Shown here one piece after another: positions 20,217 to 29,269 of a stretch of DNA of 64,000 bases. Source of the DNA: Planctomycetota bacterium (GTDB taxonomy: Bacteria; Planctomycetota; J058; JAJDCQ01); contig JAJDCQ010000178.1 of NCBI GenBank assembly GCA_029260755.1, positions 43,413 to 107,412 of the forward strand, in the 5' to 3' direction. The translations under genes were made by a program, and so were the position numbers. Each line of letters starts with the position of its first letter. Within the stretch, counting starts at the first letter, position 1. The notes beneath the pieces were generated by a model. It was not told where the DNA came from. It worked only from the letters and a program-made list of their open reading frames with translations, and did not search any database.

Positions 20217-21457
20217 GCCGCCCTTCCCGGGCAGACGCCGTCGTGACCTCCGAGCCCGAGACGACCACTCCCGCGGCCCCCGGGCCGGGCGCGCCGGTGA
20301 CCGCCGGCGAGCCGCTCCGCTACGGGCGCCTCGAGCTCACCGGCCGCGCGATCTGCGCGCCGATCTGCGGCGCGTCGAAGGCGCCCTACCGGATGCTCGC
20401 GCGCCGGTTCGGGGCGTCGCTCGCCTACACCGAGATGATCAAGGCGACGCCGCTCGCCCGGCGCGACCGCAAGACCTTCTGGCTCGCCGAGCGCCACCCC
20501 GAGGAGACGCCGTCGGCGATCCAGATCTGCGGCGCGAACCCGGTCGAGATGGCGGACGCGACGCGGATCGCGATCGACGAGCTCGGCTTCACCACGCTCG
20601 ACATCAACATGGGCTGCCCGGTGCGGAAGGTGGTCCGCGAGGGCGCGGGCGCCGCGATGCTCAAGGACCCCTCCAGCGTCGCGCGCGTCGTCGACGCGGT
20701 CGTCGGGGCGGCCGGCGACGCGCCGGTGACGGTCAAGATCCGGACCGGGTTCGACGGGAGCGGCATCAGCGCGGTGCCGGTCGCGAAGGCGGCCGAGGGC
20801 GCGGGTGCGGCCGCGATCGCGATCCACGGGCGCCACCGGAGCCAGCACCACTCGGGCGACGTCGACTTCGACGCGATCGCCGACGTCGTCGCCTCGGTCC
20901 GGATCCCGGTGATCGGCAACGGAAGCGTCAACAGCCCCGAGAGCGCCGTCCGGATGATCGAGTCGACCGGCTGCGCCGCGGTGATGATCGGGCGCGGCGC
21001 GTTCGGGACGCCGTGGCTCTTCCGCGACGTGCAGCGCGCGATCCAGGGGCTTCCGGCGGTCCCGCCCCCGCCGATGGAGGAGCAGCTCGAGTGCGCCCTC
21101 TGGCACCACGAGCGCACGATGATGCTCTTCGGCGAGGAGGTCGGCAGCCGCGTCTTCCGCAAGTTCGCCGCCTGGTACTTCCGGAACGCGCCCTACGGAA
21201 ACCAGTTCCGGGGCGCCGTCTACCGCGCGACCAAGGCCGACGAGGTCGCCCGGCTGCTCCGGGAGTGGTTCGAGCACCGCGAGAAGCTCATGACGCGCGC
21301 GACGGCGCTCGGCGAGTCCGAGCTCGCGGCGTTCATCGGCGGCGCGACCGCCGAGGGAGCCCAGGAGCGCGGAGGCGCCCGCCTCTTCGTCCTCAATGAC
21401 GACGATGGATGCGCGCCGAGGCCGGCGCGCGGAACGATCGTTAATTCCGGCAGTTAG
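20213..21457 (+). CDS. dusB: tRNA-dihydrouridine synthase
   Basis: 414 residues. FMN-dependent reduction of uridine to dihydrouridine in tRNA. A TIM barrel with the Dus signatures: DINMGCPVRKV containing catalytic Cys135, APICGASKAPYR at the barrel entry, AIAIHGRHRSQHHSG with the FMN/tRNA-binding histidines, IGNGSV and VMIGRGAFGTPWL. About 40 extra residues precede the barrel. The subfamily choice (dusB) rests on the general pattern, so Dus is certain and B likely. Its start overlaps the stop of the phosphatase gene (ATGA at 20213), an unexpected partner. Confidence 0.88.
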   Translation: MSRPSRADAVVTSEPETTTPAAPGPGAPVTAGEPLRYGRLELTGRAICAPICGASKAPYRMLARRFGASLAYTEMIKATPLARRDRKTFWLAERHPEETPSAIQICGANPVEMADATRIAIDELGFTTLDINMGCPVRKVVREGAGAAMLKDPSSVARVVDAVVGAAGDAPVTVKIRTGFDGSGISAVPVAKAAEGAGAAAIAIHGRHRSQHHSGDVDFDAIADVVASVRIPVIGNGSVNSPESAVRMIESTGCAAVMIGRGAFGTPWLFRDVQRAIQGLPAVPPPPMEEQLECALWHHERTMMLFGEEVGSRVFRKFAAWYFRNAPYGNQFRGAVYRATKADEVARLLREWFEHREKLMTRATALGESELAAFIGGATAEGAQERGGARLFVLNDDDGCAPRPARGTIVNSGS

Positions 21458-21481
21458 AGAGCTTCGGTCGAATGACCGATC

Positions 21482-21511
21482 TTGACACCGCGTCGCGGCG
21501 TGGTGCATCAT
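21482..21511 (+). promoter_or_regulatory. Promoter of the membrane-anchored protein gene
   Basis: Perfect TTGACA (21482-21487), 18 bp, weak CATCAT (21506-21511). It lies directly after the dusB stop, so the next gene has its own transcript. Confidence 0.5.
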
Positions 21512-21595
21512 GGAACGCATCGCCGTGAGAGGGGTCCAACCTTTCACGCCCCCAGCCCGGCGCGGTTCATCCGAGCGCGCCCACCACAGGAGCCG

Positions 21596-22513
21596 ATGTC
21601 CATGGCAGACAAGAGCAGCGACCCCGGCCGCAAGCGCAAGGGAATGGTCAGCAACAAGCCGACGCCGAAGGCGCCGCCCAGGAGCGGGTCCTTCCTCGGC
21701 AAGCTGATCAAGATCGCCGTCGCCCTCGTCATGGGGTTCTGCCTCGTCACCATGGGCATGCACGCGATGCGCACCGGCACCGAGGAGGGCGGCCCGAACT
21801 GGCCCTGGAAGTGGGGCGGCGAGGACTGGGGAAACTGGGCCACGTTCACCAAGGGGACGGCCAAGGACCTCGGCGACGACCTCAAGGACCAGGTCACGAG
21901 CATCAAGTGGAACGAGTTCTGGGACAAGACGTGGGCCAAGGGTGAGGACCTCGGAGGCAAGGTCAACGGCCGCCTCCAGGCGCTCATGAACAAGATGAAC
22001 AAGGCCGGCGACACCCCCGCCGGCGAGGGCGGCACGCCGGAGATGGGGGAGCGGCCCGACGGGTTCTGGCCGGGCGGAACGCCGACCGGCGGCAACGGCG
22101 GCGGCGAGCAGCCCCCCGCCGGCGGTGACAGCGGCACCACCACCGGCGCGAACGTCCCGCCCGCCGGAGGCGGCGAGACGGGCACCGGCTACGACAACCC
22201 GCCCGCCGGCGGTGGAGAGACGGCCCCCGCCGGAGGCGAGCAGCCGAGCAACCCGCCCGTCGCGGCGCAGCCCGCCGACGACCTCCCCCCGAAGGAGTAC
22301 ATCGAGGCCTTCGAGACGTTCCAGGAAGGTCTCCAGGACTTCAAGAACGCCCGGAACAGCATGGCGGCGCGCAAGCGCGCCCGGGAGAAGTTCGAGCGCG
22401 CGATGGATCTGATCAACGTGGCGATCGACAAGAAGCCCGAGCTCGTCGATGACCCGCTCTGCATCGAGGTGCAGCAGTACCTGCACGACTGCATCAAGGA
22501 CTGGAAGCTCTAA
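21596..22513 (+). CDS. Membrane-anchored Gly/Pro-rich protein of unknown function
   Basis: 305 residues. AGGAG at 21588-21592 sits 3 nt from ATG 21596, which selects this start over an upstream frame opening. A basic N-terminus (residues 1-27) precedes one membrane helix (LIKIAVALVMGFCLVTMG, about 30-50). Residues 60-140 are Trp-rich and acidic, 140-230 a Gly/Pro/Thr-rich linker, and 230-305 a helical domain (EAFETFQEGLQDFKNARN) that may be a single TPR-like unit. No family recognised. Type II topology would put the helical end outside the cytoplasm. Confidence 0.75.
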   Translation: MSMADKSSDPGRKRKGMVSNKPTPKAPPRSGSFLGKLIKIAVALVMGFCLVTMGMHAMRTGTEEGGPNWPWKWGGEDWGNWATFTKGTAKDLGDDLKDQVTSIKWNEFWDKTWAKGEDLGGKVNGRLQALMNKMNKAGDTPAGEGGTPEMGERPDGFWPGGTPTGGNGGGEQPPAGGDSGTTTGANVPPAGGGETGTGYDNPPAGGGETAPAGGEQPSNPPVAAQPADDLPPKEYIEAFETFQEGLQDFKNARNSMAARKRAREKFERAMDLINVAIDKKPELVDDPLCIEVQQYLHDCIKDWKL

Positions 22514-22552
22514 GCTCGAGCAGGCGGCCGAACGACATTCAGCGTAGCAAGC

Positions 22553-22580
22553 GAGGGCGCGGCCAGTCGGTCGCGCCCTC
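22553..22580 (+). terminator. Hairpin after the membrane-anchored protein gene
   Basis: 12-bp stem GAGGGCGCGGCC/GGTCGCGCCCTC (one G-U pair), loop AGTC, 40 nt past the stop. GGTCATTGTC follows, so the U-tract is weak. Confidence 0.55.
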
Positions 22581-22600
22581 GGTCATTGTCGTCTGCAGCG

Positions 22601-22827
22601 ATGATCGGCTTCGCCGATCGATTTCTCACGCCAAGACGCCAAGGTGCGCCAAGAACGCCAAGAGTCCCCGGAGCCGCCACGACGTTGGATTGATGAGCCG
22701 AACGGAATCTCACGCAAAGGCGCAAAGGCGCAAAGGACGGTTGCTTCGATCCGAGATCTCGACCTGGCAGAGCCCCTTTGCGTCTTTGCGCCTTTGCGTG
22801 AGGAATCCGATCGGCGAAGCCGATCAT
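22601..22827. repeat. Family B structured repeat, copy B1, with terminal inverted repeats
   Basis: Bounded by a perfect 19-bp inverted repeat ATGATCGGCTTCGCCGATC (22601-22619 and its complement at 22809-22827), each end itself nearly palindromic. Inside are a first block of CGCCAAGA-type 8-mers (22627-22662) and inverted arms 22709-22736 and 22775-22802 (CGCAAAGG, 8-bp period, 27 of 28 complementary). It has a MITE-like outline but no coding capacity. It fills the gene-free stretch 22581-22856. Confidence 0.85.
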
Positions 22828-22856
22828 TGCTGGCCCCGTACTGCCTACTTACCTAC

Positions 22857-25800
22857 TTACTGGACGAGCGCCTTGAACTCGGGGTCGGTCTTCAGCAGCT
22901 CCGCCAGCGCCGAGCCCCGGAGCGTCTTCACGTTCAGGCGCTGTCCGAGCAGGCCGTGCGCCTTGCGGAACGCGGCGAAGGCGTCGGTCTTCTCGCCCTG
23001 CGCGGCGGCGAGCTGGGCGAGGATCAGGTGGGCGAACCCGTCGCGGCCGCCCGAGGCGAAGAGCGACTCGGCGTCGGCCTTGGCCTTGTCCTCGTCCCGG
23101 AGCGAGGCGTAGGACATCCCTCGCTCGCCGATGATGTCGGGGTCGGGGGCGCGGTTGGCGGCCTCGAACATGTCGACCGCCTCGGTGTAGCGCAGGACGG
23201 CGTCGGCGTGGTTGCCCGTCCCGGCGAGCGATCGGGCGAAGTTGATCGCGTTCGGCATCGTCCGACGCACCTCGTAGGCCTTCTGGGCCAGCGGGAGCGC
23301 GTCGTTGGCGCGACCGGTCCGGAGGAACATGACCGTCAGGCCGTTGAGGGCGTTTTGATGGAGCGGGTCGCGCTCGAGCACCTTGGCGAAGTCGGACATC
23401 GCCTTCGGGTAGTTCCCGGTCTGGAAGTGGAGCTGTCCTCGCATGCTGAGGGCGCTCGGGTGGGTCGGCGCCTGCCGGAGGACCGCGTTCAGGACGGGGA
23501 GCGCCTCGGGGAACCGGTGCATCTGGACGTAGAGGGTGCCGAGGGTGGCGTTGAGCGCGATCGAGCTCGGCACCTTCGCGACGCCCTCCTCGAGCACCCG
23601 GATAGCCTCGTTCGGCTTCTGCGGACGCCCCCCGAGGAGGGCGCGCACCTGATCGAGGACGCCGGCCTCGACCGCCGTCAGGGTCGGCTGGGCGGGCTGG
23701 CCGCCCGCGGGGGGACGACCGCCGGGCTGGCCGCCGGTCGGCGGAGGCCGACCGCCGGGCTGACCGCCCGCGGGCGGGCGACCGCCGGGCTGGCCGCCGG
23801 TGGGCGGCGGGCGACCGCCGGGCTGACCGCCCGTCGGTGGACGTCCGCCCGGGTTCGGGAGACGCCGCCTCGCCTGCTCGAGATCGGCGTTGATGTCGGG
23901 CAGCGACGGGCGCAGGCGCTTCGCCTGGAGGAAGTCGTCGACGGCCGGCTGGGCGGTGCCGAGGGCGAGCTGCGCCCGGCCGCGCGCCTGATAGTACTCG
24001 GCCACGTTCGCATCGACGCGCACCGCCTGATCGGCCGCCTTCTTGGCATCGTCTGGCTTGCGCAGTCCGATGTAGGCGCGGCTCAGGAGGTAGTGGGCCC
24101 GTCCCCGCTCGAAGCCGGCCTCCTGCGCCTCGATGACTCGCTTGAGGTCGGTGACCGCCTTGCTGTGCCGGCTCAGCTCGACGAGGCACTCCGCCCGCGC
24201 GAGGAGCCCCTCGAGGTCGTCGGACTCATCGCCGAGGAGCTTGTCGTACTGGTCGTGCGCCGCCTTCCACATCTTCCGGGCTCGGTTGCAGTCGGCGAGC
24301 AGCCGCCGCGAGGCCCGGTTCTCGGGGTCGATGTCGAGCAGCCGGCCGAGGTCGTCGACCGCTCGGCGGTAGTTCTCCATCTCGAATTGCAGGCGCGCGC
24401 GAAGCCACAGGGCGCGCTCGTCGTCCCGGACGAGCTCGAGCGCGCGGTTGAGATCCTTGAGCGCTCGCTGGGTGTCCTTGAGCTCCTTGAGGGCGGTCGC
24501 TCGCCAGACGAGGGCGTCGACGTTGTTGCGGTCCTTGTCGACCGCCTTCCGGAAGTCGTCGACGGCCGCGCGCGCATCCCGCGCCGCGAGCTGGACCCGG
24601 CCACGCGCGACGTAGCCGCGGGGGTCGCTCGGGTTGATCTTGATCGCGCGGGCCGCGTCCTCGCGGCCGGCGTCGTCGTCGCCGAGGATCAGGTGGGCCT
24701 CGGCCCGGAGGGCGTAGGCGAGGAAGTCGTTCGGCTGTCCGAGCACGGCCGCGGTCAGCGCCTCCAGCGCGCTCGAGCCGATCCGCTCGCGGGTCTCGTC
24801 GTCGTCGGCGAGCGCCGACGCGCGGCGGATCTTCTGGAAGCCGCGGAGCAGCGCGATCTCGGTCGCGGCGGTGGATCGCTGCGCGAGCACCTCGATGGAG
24901 CTCGACGAGCCGGCCTCGGGGTCCTCGCTCGGCGGCGCCGGCGGACGAAACGCGATGAGCTCGGCGCTCAGCCGCTCCGCCTCGGCGAGCTTCGCCTCGG
25001 CCTGGTCGAGGTCGCCCTCGAGCAGCAGCAGCATCGCCTCGCCGGCCGGGCCGTAGGGCGAGCCGGGCGCGACCTTCGCGATCTGCTCGATGTCGGTCCG
25101 GGCGCTCGACCGATCGGCCAGGAACCAGGCGCGGACGAACGCGCGGGAGTAGCGGGCGGGGATGTGATCGACGGCCGCGTCGGCGCTCTCGAGGTAGGCG
25201 GCCGCGTCCGAGTCGACCCCGTCGCCCTCGAGCTGGCTCTCGGCGCTCTCGATCGCGCGCCCGAAGTGGTCGACGGCCGCGTGGTACTCGCCGAGGTGGC
25301 GCTTGATGACGCCGAGGACGAAGTGGACGTCCGCCTCGAGGAAGGTGTCGTCGAGGAGCGCGTCCGCCTCGTCGAACGAGGCCTTGAGCTCGGGCTGGCC
25401 GGTTGGCGCCTCGGCGAGGGTCTGGACGAGCTTCCCCTCGAGGCTCGCGATGCGCTGGAGACGCTCGCTCTCGACGCTGCTCTGATACGCGGCGAAGAGG
25501 GCGTAGCCGACGCCCACGAGGAGCACCATCACCGCGACGGCCACGCCGAGGAAGACCGGGCTCTTCTTTCCGGACCCGGCCCCGTCGGCCCCGTCGCCGG
25601 AGCGACCGGCCCCGAGGTCGGCGTCGTCGTCCGCCCATCCCGGTCCGGTCGACTTCGGCGGCGCCGATGCCGGGGCGACCGCGAACGGGTCGGACGCGGG
25701 GCCAGGAGGCGCCCCGAAGCCGCCCCCGCCAGGGGGTGCCCCGAACCCGCCGCCGGATCCGAACGCGTCGCTCGGCGGCGGCGCGCCGAAGGCGCGCATC

Positions 25801-27440
25801 GGGTCGTCGGAGACGACGGTCGGCGCCCCGTGGAACCGGCCGTCGTCGGGCCGACCGCCGCCGCCGCCGGTTCCGCCGACCGCACCGAAGGCGTTGGATC
25901 CGCCGCCCATCGGGTTGCTCCCGGCGCCGGGCGGCGCCCCCAACCCGAAGGGATCGCTCGCGCTCGGGCTGGCGACGCCGTAGCCGCCCGAGGCGGGGGC
26001 CACGCCGAACGGATCCGAAGCGCTCGCCGGTCCGCCGCCGAGCCCCGCCGGCGCGCCGAACGGGCCCGAGGCCGAGCCCGGTCCGCTGCCGAATCCGCTC
26101 GGGGGCGCCGCGGCGCCGAAGGGATCGCTTCCGGCCGCGCCGAAGGGATCGCTCCCCGCTCCGAACGGGTCGCCGGAGTCCGACGGATGCGCGAACGGAA
26201 CGGGCGTCCCGAACGACGATGGCGAGCCCGAGCCGCCGCCGGTGACGATCGTCGCCTCCTCGTCGGCCGGCGCCACCTGAGCGCTGCTCGCGATCCGGCC
26301 CTGCTGGTAGAGGTCGGAGACGTCGATCCCGGGCGCGGACGACGGCGGCCCCTCGGCGGTCGCCGCGAGCGCCGCGGCCTCCTCCGGCGTCGTGCCCGGC
26401 GGCAGGTTCAGGCCGGCGGTCGCGAGGTCGCTCGCGTTGAGCTCGAGGGTTCGGTGCACGGCCGCGTCGCTCGCCGCGAACGCCGCCGGATCCATCCCGG
26501 CGAACGCCTCGCTGCTCCCCGGTCCGCCGTTGAGGGCCGGGTTGTTCTCCGGCTTCAGGTTCATCGTCGGCGCTTCATCGCCGCCCGGCGGGGGCGCCCC
26601 TTCGTCGCGCGGCACCTCGGGCAGGGCGCTCGCGAACGCCGACGGGGCGTCGCCGAAGAGGTCGCTCGGCGGCGCGCTCGCGGCGTCATCCCAGGCCGGG
26701 CCCGCGTCGCCGCCCCAGGCCCGGCGGTCGTACTCGGTCTCGTCCGGGGCGAGGTTGACGGTCGGCGCCTCGGGGGGGATCGGCGCGTTCGGATCGACCG
26801 CGGGCCAACCGGCCGAGGGCGCCGTGCGGTCGGGCCCGAGGGCGCGGGTCTGGATCGCGTCGGGCGAGTCCGATGCCGGGCTCGAGTACTCGTCGGGGCG
26901 GGGCGGATCGACCTCGACGGTCCGGTCCATCGAGGGATGGCGCGTCTCGTCCTCGCCGGGGCTCGGCGGCTCGACCTCCATCGTCGCCTCGAGCCGGATC
27001 TCGTCGGCGGACGCGAACGGATCGACGCTCATCGGGAGCGGCGCCGGCGCCGGACCCTCGTCGGTCATGCCGTCGGGCGGAGGAACGTCGATGGGGACGC
27101 GGCACTTCTCGCACGGCATCGACGTCGAGGGCTGGAGCTCGCGGCGGGCGTAGACGTGCCCGCAGGCATTGCAGAGGACGAAGCCCTGCTTGCGGACGCG
27201 GATCAGCTCCTGGATCTGGTCCTTGGACAGGAGCTGCATCTTGATCAGCACCTGCGGGAGGGTCGCGGCGACCCCCTGCGAGTGGTACTGCTGCTGCCGG
27301 ACCTCGGCGAGCCGGACCTGCTCGGCGGAGACCAGCCCGCGGCTGACCCCGAGGCGGGCGAGAAAGCGTTCCTCGTGGGCGAGCCACGCGTTGTTCGCTG
27401 GCGCGTGCACGGTATCCCCCCAGGTGGTGGAAAAAGGCAC
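22857..27440 (-). CDS. Giant membrane-spanning TPR protein
   Basis: 1527 residues. Start GTG 27440; a second GTG at 27410 with GGGGGG just upstream is equally possible. N-terminal helical module at about 22-75 (SRGLVSAEQVRLAEVRQQ), then a zinc ribbon CNACGHVY/CEKCRVPI at 89-111, a long acidic Pro/Gly/Phe-rich region with repeated DPFG (about 120-600), one membrane helix near 628-650 (VFLGVAVAVMVLLVGVGYAL), a TPR array (660-1190), a Gly/Arg/Pro minisatellite (1197-1250) and a second TPR array (1265-1520). A scaffold for a membrane complex is the likely role; the cytoplasmic N-terminus and outside TPRs are inferred from the single helix. Confidence 0.85.
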   Translation of the reverse strand: MPFSTTWGDTVHAPANNAWLAHEERFLARLGVSRGLVSAEQVRLAEVRQQQYHSQGVAATLPQVLIKMQLLSKDQIQELIRVRKQGFVLCNACGHVYARRELQPSTSMPCEKCRVPIDVPPPDGMTDEGPAPAPLPMSVDPFASADEIRLEATMEVEPPSPGEDETRHPSMDRTVEVDPPRPDEYSSPASDSPDAIQTRALGPDRTAPSAGWPAVDPNAPIPPEAPTVNLAPDETEYDRRAWGGDAGPAWDDAASAPPSDLFGDAPSAFASALPEVPRDEGAPPPGGDEAPTMNLKPENNPALNGGPGSSEAFAGMDPAAFAASDAAVHRTLELNASDLATAGLNLPPGTTPEEAAALAATAEGPPSSAPGIDVSDLYQQGRIASSAQVAPADEEATIVTGGGSGSPSSFGTPVPFAHPSDSGDPFGAGSDPFGAAGSDPFGAAAPPSGFGSGPGSASGPFGAPAGLGGGPASASDPFGVAPASGGYGVASPSASDPFGLGAPPGAGSNPMGGGSNAFGAVGGTGGGGGRPDDGRFHGAPTVVSDDPMRAFGAPPPSDAFGSGGGFGAPPGGGGFGAPPGPASDPFAVAPASAPPKSTGPGWADDDADLGAGRSGDGADGAGSGKKSPVFLGVAVAVMVLLVGVGYALFAAYQSSVESERLQRIASLEGKLVQTLAEAPTGQPELKASFDEADALLDDTFLEADVHFVLGVIKRHLGEYHAAVDHFGRAIESAESQLEGDGVDSDAAAYLESADAAVDHIPARYSRAFVRAWFLADRSSARTDIEQIAKVAPGSPYGPAGEAMLLLLEGDLDQAEAKLAEAERLSAELIAFRPPAPPSEDPEAGSSSSIEVLAQRSTAATEIALLRGFQKIRRASALADDDETRERIGSSALEALTAAVLGQPNDFLAYALRAEAHLILGDDDAGREDAARAIKINPSDPRGYVARGRVQLAARDARAAVDDFRKAVDKDRNNVDALVWRATALKELKDTQRALKDLNRALELVRDDERALWLRARLQFEMENYRRAVDDLGRLLDIDPENRASRRLLADCNRARKMWKAAHDQYDKLLGDESDDLEGLLARAECLVELSRHSKAVTDLKRVIEAQEAGFERGRAHYLLSRAYIGLRKPDDAKKAADQAVRVDANVAEYYQARGRAQLALGTAQPAVDDFLQAKRLRPSLPDINADLEQARRRLPNPGGRPPTGGQPGGRPPPTGGQPGGRPPAGGQPGGRPPPTGGQPGGRPPAGGQPAQPTLTAVEAGVLDQVRALLGGRPQKPNEAIRVLEEGVAKVPSSIALNATLGTLYVQMHRFPEALPVLNAVLRQAPTHPSALSMRGQLHFQTGNYPKAMSDFAKVLERDPLHQNALNGLTVMFLRTGRANDALPLAQKAYEVRRTMPNAINFARSLAGTGNHADAVLRYTEAVDMFEAANRAPDPDIIGERGMSYASLRDEDKAKADAESLFASGGRDGFAHLILAQLAAAQGEKTDAFAAFRKAHGLLGQRLNVKTLRGSALAELLKTDPEFKALVQ
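23690..23850 (-). repeat. Coding minisatellite (Gly-Gln-Pro-Gly-Gly-Arg-Pro-Pro units)
   Basis: Tandem units of about 30 bp encoding GGQPGGRPPPT/A repeats, separating the two TPR arrays of the giant TPR protein. Likely length-variable. Confidence 0.75.
25960..26180 (-). repeat. Degenerate DPFG coding repeats
   Basis: Repeated SDPFGA/GSDPFG units in the disordered part of the giant TPR protein, in units of 24-45 bp. Phe-Gly spacing of this kind is typical of flexible multivalent linkers. Confidence 0.6.
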
Positions 27441-27469
27441 CTACCTGTTGATTTGTCGAGACTTAACCG

Positions 27470-27498
27470 AGGGTAGCACCGCCCGAGAGGGCGTGCAA
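27470..27498 (-). promoter_or_regulatory. Promoter of the giant TPR protein gene
   Basis: On the minus strand TTGCAC (27493-27498), 17 bp, TACCCT (27470-27475); predicted leader of about 20 nt to GTG 27440. Confidence 0.6.
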
Positions 27499-27579
27499 AC
27501 GACCCCAACGGCCGGGCCGCCGCGTCTCGTTTCGTCGAGGGGACTTACGCAGCCACCGACGGGCCGCGGGCCGCGAGCC

Positions 27580-27740
27580 TGACATCGAAACGGACCTCCG
27601 CGCTTCGGCGACGGATGACCGCCTTCGGCAACTTCGCAATCCGCGCAATCCGCGCAATCCGCGCAATCCGCGCAATCCGCGGTTCCACTGATGTCGCGGC
27701 GAGAGAACGAAACCGCGGATTGTCGGATTGCCTGGATTCA
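27580..27740. repeat. Family C repeat C2 joined to a family A core
   Basis: 27580-27630 matches the core of the family A elements (CGAAACGG.CCT, CTTCGGCGA, GACCGCCTTCGGCA). It then runs into five perfect CGCAATCCG units (27635-27679), GGTTCC, and a decayed complementary arm ACCGCGGATTGTCGGATT (27712-27729). The junction shows that families A and C share one design. Confidence 0.8.
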
Positions 27741-27819
27741 CTCCGGTCGATGCCACATCACTGCCGTGCGCGGGCGCTACCGTTTCTGGAACAGGAGCCT
27801 GCGATTGCCGTCGCGATGA

Positions 27820-27973
27820 ACGATCCACAGATTTCACAGATTCACAGATTACACAGATTGCCGCGGGCGGGTCCGAGTCGTTGCCGATGCCGAAACGGGC
27901 CTGCGCCCTTCGGCGAGACACGACCGCCTTCGGCAGCTCGTGATCTGTGTAATCTGTGTAATCTGTGGATCGT
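27820..27973. repeat. Family A structured repeat, copy A2
   Basis: Arms of CACAGATT(T/A) units at both ends, starting ACGATCC and ending GGATCGT; the core is nearly the same as A1. A TTTCTGGAACAGG half-palindrome lies upstream at 27783 and a perfect 17-bp palindrome CGTGTTCCTGGAACACG at 28007-28023. With C2 it fills the gene-free stretch 27441-28060. Confidence 0.88.
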
Positions 27974-28023
27974 CAGCCGTTCGGAGCGGGGACTCTCGTG
28001 TTCCTGGAACACGTGACCTCGTA

Positions 28024-28044
28024 TTCACGCAGAGACGCAGAGGG
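28024..28044. repeat. Solitary half of a family B-like element
   Basis: TTCACGCAGAGACGCAGAGG: two ACGCAGAG 8-mers in the orientation of a family B left arm, with no complementary arm before the gene end at 28061. It abuts the CGTGTTCCTGGAACACG palindrome. Confidence 0.6.
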
Positions 28045-28060
28045 CGGGGACGCGACGACG

Positions 28061-29176
28061 CTATGGCGAGGTCGGCGCCGGCTGGTCGAAGTGGCGCCGG
28101 ATCCGGCCGAAGATCTGCGGCACCTTCGGCAGCATGCCGGTGTGATCGCCGTCGAACCAGATCACCTCGGCCGTGTCGCCGATCGCCTCGGCGAGGCGCT
28201 CGGTCGAGGCGCGCGGGATCACCTCATCCTCGCGCGTGTTGAGCATGAGCACCGACGCGCCGCGCATCCGATGCGCGTAGCGGAGCGGCTCGATGTCGGT
28301 CCACATCCGGCGCAGGTCGGAGGGGCCGATTCCTCGCTTGGCCAGGGCCGCCCGCGCCTCCTTCGTCTCGCTCGACTCGTTGAAGACGATCGAGGGGAGG
28401 TCGCCGCCGCCGAGGACCATGGCGATCCGTCGGATCCGCGGCTCCACCCCGCCGACGATCGAGGCGTTGAGCGCGCCGAGCGAGACGCCGAGCAGCCCGA
28501 CCCGATCGGGGTCGACGGCCGGCCAGTGGCGGAGGACATCCCACGCACGGCGCGAGTCGAGGACGGCCTGCTTGATGAAGCGGACCATCGTGTCGGGCTT
28601 CTCGAAGATCTCGTCGACGGGGTTCGCGTCGCCGCGCCGCTCCCCGTAGAACGGCAGCATCATCACCATCGCGACCGTCCCGCGGCGCGCGAGGTAGGCG
28701 GCCATGACCTCCTCGAGGATCGGGTCGTTCTCGAGGTGGTGGAGGATCACGACGGCCGGCCGATCCCCGGTCGCGCTCGCCGCTCCCTCGCGGGTCGGCT
28801 CGTAGAGGACGGCGTGGACGGTGTCGTTCCCCTCGAAGCCGGTCGTCACCGGCGAGGCGAACCGCACGTCCCAGACGCGCAGCCCGCGCGAGGAGCGCTT
28901 CGGGCTCGCCCGGAAGACGACCTCGTCGACCGGCTGGGCGAAGAACGGGAGGCTCTTCTTGACCTCGTCGGTGTCGGCGGCGACAGGGGCGAGGGCGGGC
29001 TGAAGGGCGGTCGCCGAGAAGGCGGCATCGGTCTTCGCCGCGAGCTTGGCGGCGGCGAGGGCGGCGCTCGGATCGGGGTCGGACGGGTCGCCGGCGAAGA
29101 CGGGGGCCGTCGCGAGGACGGCGCCGAGCAGCGCGGTGGCGATCAGGGACGGTCGGGCTGGAGACGCGGGGCGCAT
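28061..29176 (-). CDS. Secreted alpha/beta hydrolase (esterase-like)
   Basis: 371 residues. GAGGAGGT (29182-29189) five bases before ATG 29176 fixes the start, and a signal peptide follows (residues 1-28, LIATALLGAVLATAPVFAG). The nucleophile elbow is GLLGVSLGAL (GxSxG), with an acidic residue in NTREDEVIP and the histidine in DGDHTGM. PAVVILHHLEND provides the oxyanion region. A serine hydrolase of the dienelactone-hydrolase/acetylxylan-esterase type acting in the periplasm or outside; the substrate is unknown. It stands alone between repeat elements. Confidence 0.85.
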   Translation of the reverse strand: MRPASPARPSLIATALLGAVLATAPVFAGDPSDPDPSAALAAAKLAAKTDAAFSATALQPALAPVAADTDEVKKSLPFFAQPVDEVVFRASPKRSSRGLRVWDVRFASPVTTGFEGNDTVHAVLYEPTREGAASATGDRPAVVILHHLENDPILEEVMAAYLARRGTVAMVMMLPFYGERRGDANPVDEIFEKPDTMVRFIKQAVLDSRRAWDVLRHWPAVDPDRVGLLGVSLGALNASIVGGVEPRIRRIAMVLGGGDLPSIVFNESSETKEARAALAKRGIGPSDLRRMWTDIEPLRYAHRMRGASVLMLNTREDEVIPRASTERLAEAIGDTAEVIWFDGDHTGMLPKVPQIFGRIRRHFDQPAPTSP

Positions 29177-29269
29177 GGGGGACCTCCTCGGCTCACGGGG
29201 ATGATGAGAGCAGAGTCCCGGGATCGGGTCGGCCAACTCTTCGTGCGAGAATCGCCGCTCCGAACGGTG

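Noticed and set aside
22601..22827. Insertion sequence
   Set aside because: It has terminal inverted repeats but only 227 bp and no open frame with transposase motifs, so it is listed as a repeat.
27635..27679. CRISPR-like array of short repeats
   Set aside because: The five CGCAATCCG units are contiguous with no spacers, and no cas gene is present. They form one arm of an inverted-repeat element.
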